Source: Cupriavidus sp. | GTDB lineage: Bacteria > Pseudomonadota > Gammaproteobacteria > Burkholderiales > Burkholderiaceae | Direction of reading: 5' to 3' | Assembly: GCA_031180665.1 (NCBI GenBank) | Contig: JAPSLP010000020.1 | Location: 29,691-93,690 of the forward strand | DNA: 64,000 nucleotides | In this document: one piece after another, positions 61,258-64,000 of the stretch | Layout of the letters: each line of letters begins with the position of its first letter | How positions within the stretch are numbered: position 1 is the first letter of the stretch | The notes under the pieces: model-generated | Seen by the model: the letters and a program-made list of their open reading frames with translations, nothing else | The model's database searches: none | What the model was told of the DNA's origin: nothing | Made by a program: the position numbers and the translations under genes

Positions 61258-62106
61258 TCAGTTCAGCGACCGGCTCATCATCCGCAGCGCCGGCATGCGG
61301 TCGCGGATCTGGGTCGAATCGGCCGCATCGGGCCGCGCGCTGACATAGGCCTCCAGATCTTCCAGCGCGGGCCGGAAGCATTCCAGATTCGCGTAGGCCA
61401 GGCCCCGGTCGCGCACTTCCTCGATCGAATCGGGCAGCAGGATCACCAGCCGGTTCTGCACCGCCAGCAGCCGCTGCCAGCGCGACTCCTGCAGATAGAT
61501 CGCCTTCAGATTGCGCAGCATGCGCGCGATGATCTCGCGATGGCTGGCGGTCTGCAGGAACAGGCCCAGCGGCACCGCGTTCGGATCGGCGATGCCCTCG
61601 CGCTCCAGGTACGGGTCCAGCATGTCCTGCAACTGCTCCTTGGACAGCGTCTCGCCGGTCAGTGGATCGAGCACGACCTCGCCCGCCGGAATCGACATCC
61701 GCAGCAGGAAGTGATTGGGGAAGGAGACACCCTTGAGCGGCAGGCCGATCTGCTGGCCCAGTTCCATGTACAGCACCGCCAGCGAGATCGGGATGCCGCG
61801 CCGCTGCCGCAACACCACATTCAGATACGAGTTGTCGGGGTCGTAGTAGTCGTTCGCGTTGGGCCCGAAGCCCAGGTCGCGGTAGAAGAAATGGTTCAGC
61901 AGGCGCAGGCGCTGGATCGCCGGGGTGCCGTCGGCAATCCGCCGTTTCAGCCGCAGGGCGAGCACATCGATGGCGGCCAGTTCGGCTTGCAGGTCCAGGT
62001 CAGGGTAGGCGTCCTGTGCGATCGACAGGGCCGTTTCGGTCAGCGGGATGCCGCTGTCGTCCGCCACCAGCGCGGCAAAATAGTCCAGGACTTTGGTCGA
62101 GGTCAT
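61258..62106 (-). CDS. SirB1 family protein (transglutaminase-like plus TPR)
   Basis: A 282-residue cytosolic protein. The N-terminal two thirds carry the SirB1/transglutaminase-like core (NHFFYRDLGFGPNANDYYDP, RRGIPISLAVLYMELGQ, GVSFPNHFLLRM); the end (about 205-275) resembles a TPR repeat pair. The usual transglutaminase cysteine is not evident. Function in bacteria is unclear. It follows murJ by 33 bases on the same strand. Confidence 0.9.
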   Translation of the reverse strand: MTSTKVLDYFAALVADDSGIPLTETALSIAQDAYPDLDLQAELAAIDVLALRLKRRIADGTPAIQRLRLLNHFFYRDLGFGPNANDYYDPDNSYLNVVLRQRRGIPISLAVLYMELGQQIGLPLKGVSFPNHFLLRMSIPAGEVVLDPLTGETLSKEQLQDMLDPYLEREGIADPNAVPLGLFLQTASHREIIARMLRNLKAIYLQESRWQRLLAVQNRLVILLPDSIEEVRDRGLAYANLECFRPALEDLEAYVSARPDAADSTQIRDRMPALRMMSRSLN

Positions 62107-62139
62107 AGCGGTTCCTGGTTGCGGCCGGCGCCCTGGTCT

Positions 62140-63690
62140 TCAGGCTGCTTTGCGCTTGAAGGCAGCATAGCGCAGGCCCGTGAGCCACAGTGTACCGAAG
62201 TAGACGACCGCCGCAAGCACCAGGCAAGAGGCCATCAGCGCGATCCGCAGCAGCGGCGTGGTACCGAGGGCAACCCAATCGAAGGTGCGCGCGAACCACA
62301 GCAGCACGCCGGCCAGCAGCGTGGCCGCGGCCGAGAGCTGCGCGAGGAACAGCCACCAGCCCGGTGCGGGCCGGTAGACGCCGACGCGGCGCAGGCCGAT
62401 GAACAGCAGCAGGGCGTTGAGCGTCGCGCTGACGCTGATCGACAGCGCCAGCCCCGCGTGCCCCAGCCACGGGACGAAGGCGAGGTTGGCCAGCTGCGTC
62501 ATCACCAGCATCGCGATCGCGATCTTGACCGGCGTGCGGATGTCTTGGCGCGCATAGAAGCCGGGCGCGAGGATCTTGACCAGAATCTGGCCGACCAGGC
62601 CGACGCCGTAGGCCATCACCGCGAGCCTCGTCATCTCGACCGCATGGGCGTCGAACTTGCCGTAGTGGAACAGCACCGCGGTCAGCGGGCGGCCAAAGAC
62701 ATAGAGGCCGATCGCGCTCGGGATCGCCAGCAGGAAGGTCAGCCGCAGGCCCCAGTCAAGCAGCGCCGAATACTCGTCGCCGTCTTCGCGCGCGCTGGCC
62801 TTGGACAGGCTCGGCAGCAGGATCGTGCCGATCGCCACGCCGAGCAGGGCGGTCGGAAATTCCATCAGGCGGTCGGCATAGGTCAGGAACGACACGCTGC
62901 CGGTGGCCAGGCGCGAGGCGATATTGGTATTGATGATCAGGCTGATCTGCGCGACCGATACGCCCAGCAGCGCCGGGCCCATCTGCCGCAGGATGCGGCG
63001 CACGCCGGGATCGCGCCAGGCGGCGCGCAGGTTCACGCTGATGCGCGGCAGCATGCCGATGCGCTTGAGCGCGGGCACCTGGATCGCCAGCTGCAGCACG
63101 CCGCCGACCAGCACGCCCCAGGCCTGCGCGTAGATCGGCTGCTGCAGATGGGGCGCGACGAACAGCGCGGCGCCGATCAGCGACAGGTTCAGCAGCACCG
63201 GCGTGAAGGCCGGCACCGCGAAGTTGCGCCAGGTGTTCAGCACACCCGAGGCGAGCGCCACCATCGAGATCAGGCCGATGTACGGGAACATCACGCGGGT
63301 CATGAAGACGGCCGCGTCGTAGGTCTGGTTGTCGCCGCGAAAGCCCGTTGCGACGATGGTCATGATCACCGGGGCGGCGAGCACGCCGATCAGCGACACC
63401 GCGGCCAGGGCCCATGCCATCACGGTGGCGACCGCATCGACCAGCAGCCGGGTCGGCTCGTCGCCGCGCTTGCCGTGGTATTCGCCCAGGATCGGCACGA
63501 ACGCCTGCTGGAAGGCGCCCTCGCCGAAGATCCGGCGCAGCATGTTGGGGATGCGGAAGGCGACATTGAACGCGTCGGTCATGTCCGAGGCGCCGAACGC
63601 GCGGGCGATCAGGATCTCGCGGATCAGGCCGGTGATGCGCGAGAGCATCGTCAGGCCGCTGATGGTGGCGAGCGATTTGAGCAGGTTCAA
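62140..63690 (-). CDS. murJ: lipid II flippase MurJ
   Basis: A 516-residue MATE-like protein with about 14 helices that flips lipid II for peptidoglycan synthesis. The N-terminus MNLLKSLATISGLTMLSRIT, FRIPNMLRRIFGEGAFQQAFVP and the charged cavity residues are typical. The start codon is TTG (63690) because conserved residues begin there; ATG at residue 15 would cut helix 1. A TATAAT lies upstream on the minus strand. Confidence 0.95.
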   Translation of the reverse strand: MNLLKSLATISGLTMLSRITGLIREILIARAFGASDMTDAFNVAFRIPNMLRRIFGEGAFQQAFVPILGEYHGKRGDEPTRLLVDAVATVMAWALAAVSLIGVLAAPVIMTIVATGFRGDNQTYDAAVFMTRVMFPYIGLISMVALASGVLNTWRNFAVPAFTPVLLNLSLIGAALFVAPHLQQPIYAQAWGVLVGGVLQLAIQVPALKRIGMLPRISVNLRAAWRDPGVRRILRQMGPALLGVSVAQISLIINTNIASRLATGSVSFLTYADRLMEFPTALLGVAIGTILLPSLSKASAREDGDEYSALLDWGLRLTFLLAIPSAIGLYVFGRPLTAVLFHYGKFDAHAVEMTRLAVMAYGVGLVGQILVKILAPGFYARQDIRTPVKIAIAMLVMTQLANLAFVPWLGHAGLALSISVSATLNALLLFIGLRRVGVYRPAPGWWLFLAQLSAAATLLAGVLLWFARTFDWVALGTTPLLRIALMASCLVLAAVVYFGTLWLTGLRYAAFKRKAA

Positions 63691-63828
63691 GGTCGGGGAG
63701 AGACGGAAACGGTTGTGGCGCGGCCGGGGGCGTCGCCGGGTGGCGGATCGCTGTCAGACGGCCGCCGAGGGCCGAAAGTTGCAATCGCACCACACCGGGC
63801 TGAAAGGGGCCCGCCAATTGTGGCGCCA

Positions 63829-63834
63829 ATTATA
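63829..63834 (-). promoter_or_regulatory. -10 box upstream of murJ
   Basis: Minus-strand TATAAT preceded by CG (CCGTATAAT), about 140 bases before the murJ start. No -35 of quality was found at the right distance. Confidence 0.4.
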
Positions 63835-63883
63835 CGGATTGGAGTGCGCGGCCCGCCGCGTTTGCGAGGGGGTGGGATCTTCC

Positions 63884-63913
63884 TTGCGGCGGCTTCGATC
63901 TTGTGTGTATAAT
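63884..63913 (+). promoter_or_regulatory. promoter reading out of the window (probably rpsT)
   Basis: TTGCGG (63884-63889), 18 bases, consensus TATAAT (63908-63913) followed by CGCCG. The remaining 87 bases hold no start codon with a ribosome site, so they are leader. In Burkholderiales rpsT (ribosomal protein S20) is commonly divergent from murJ; the gene itself is not in the window. The rest of 63691-64000 shows no gene. Confidence 0.6.
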
Positions 63914-64000
63914 CGCCGATTCGAGAAGATAGTTGCGTTCCGGATTCGTGTGTCAGTGCATCCCGGGTCGCTCTTGTGCAATCCACGCACGCATCTGAAT

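Noticed and set aside
61540..63912. A 790-codon plus-strand frame over sirB1-murJ
   Set aside because: Composition (His, Gln, Arg, Asp) is typical of antisense frames opposite GC-rich genes; murJ on the other strand is convincing.

Overview
The window is high-GC chromosomal DNA from a betaproteobacterium of the Burkholderiaceae, most like Ralstonia or Cupriavidus. The support is a complete four-gene cluster of the phcBSRQ type (methyl 3-hydroxy-fatty-acid quorum sensing, known from Ralstonia and Cupriavidus), gene groups typical of Burkholderiales (recG//queA-tgt-yajC-secD-secF, hda-HAD-pcnB-folK-panB, murJ next to a divergent strong promoter where rpsT is usual), and dispersed double-hairpin repeats. 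The genus is inferred from gene content, not from any search.

Layout. 1-2.8 kb: the first codons of a glutathione S-transferase, divergent purB, and a VapBC toxin-antitoxin pair with an inverted-repeat operator. 2.8-4.9 kb: cytochrome b561 plus two secreted YceI proteins. 4.9-10.4 kb: phcB, phcS, phcR and phcQ behind a good promoter and a long leader, closed by terminators. 10.4-16.2 kb: queA-tgt-yajC-secD-secF on the minus strand (queuosine and Sec accessory genes). 16.5-22.5 kb: recG, then a peroxide-defence block (oxyR, a possible 34-codon leader peptide, katA, dps). 22.7-25.8 kb: ubiA, proC, yggS, gpx. 25.9-36.3 kb, all minus strand: a second FAD-linked oxidase, a LysR regulator, glcD, an ion-channel gene, glcE, glcF, lrgA, lrgB and a BCCT transporter. 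This looks like a D-2-hydroxyacid oxidation and transport region. 36.5-40.6 kb: PduO-type cobalamin adenosyltransferase, then dnaK and dnaJ behind a heat-shock-like promoter, without grpE.

40.6-45.75 kb is the clear accessory segment. It is visibly poorer in GC (about 52% in two 60-base lines counted by hand, against about 63% in a line of dnaK). It holds two unrecognised, translationally coupled minus-strand genes, one of 1356 codons, and is the best candidate for something undescribed. From 46 kb the core genome resumes: a pabB-pabC fusion; an operon-like minus-strand run (AI-2E permease, hda, HAD phosphatase, pcnB, folK, DUF486, panB, ABC permease and ATPase); purM; then GNAT, miaA, mutL, dedA, a SirB1-like gene and murJ.

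Regulation visible in the sequence includes several -10 boxes of the form TANAAT followed directly by CG, an RpoH-type dnaK promoter, dyads at vapB and oxyR, a divergent yggS/gpx promoter, and four copies of a two-hairpin repeat placed just after genes. No rRNA, tRNA, CRISPR array, transposase or integrase was recognised.
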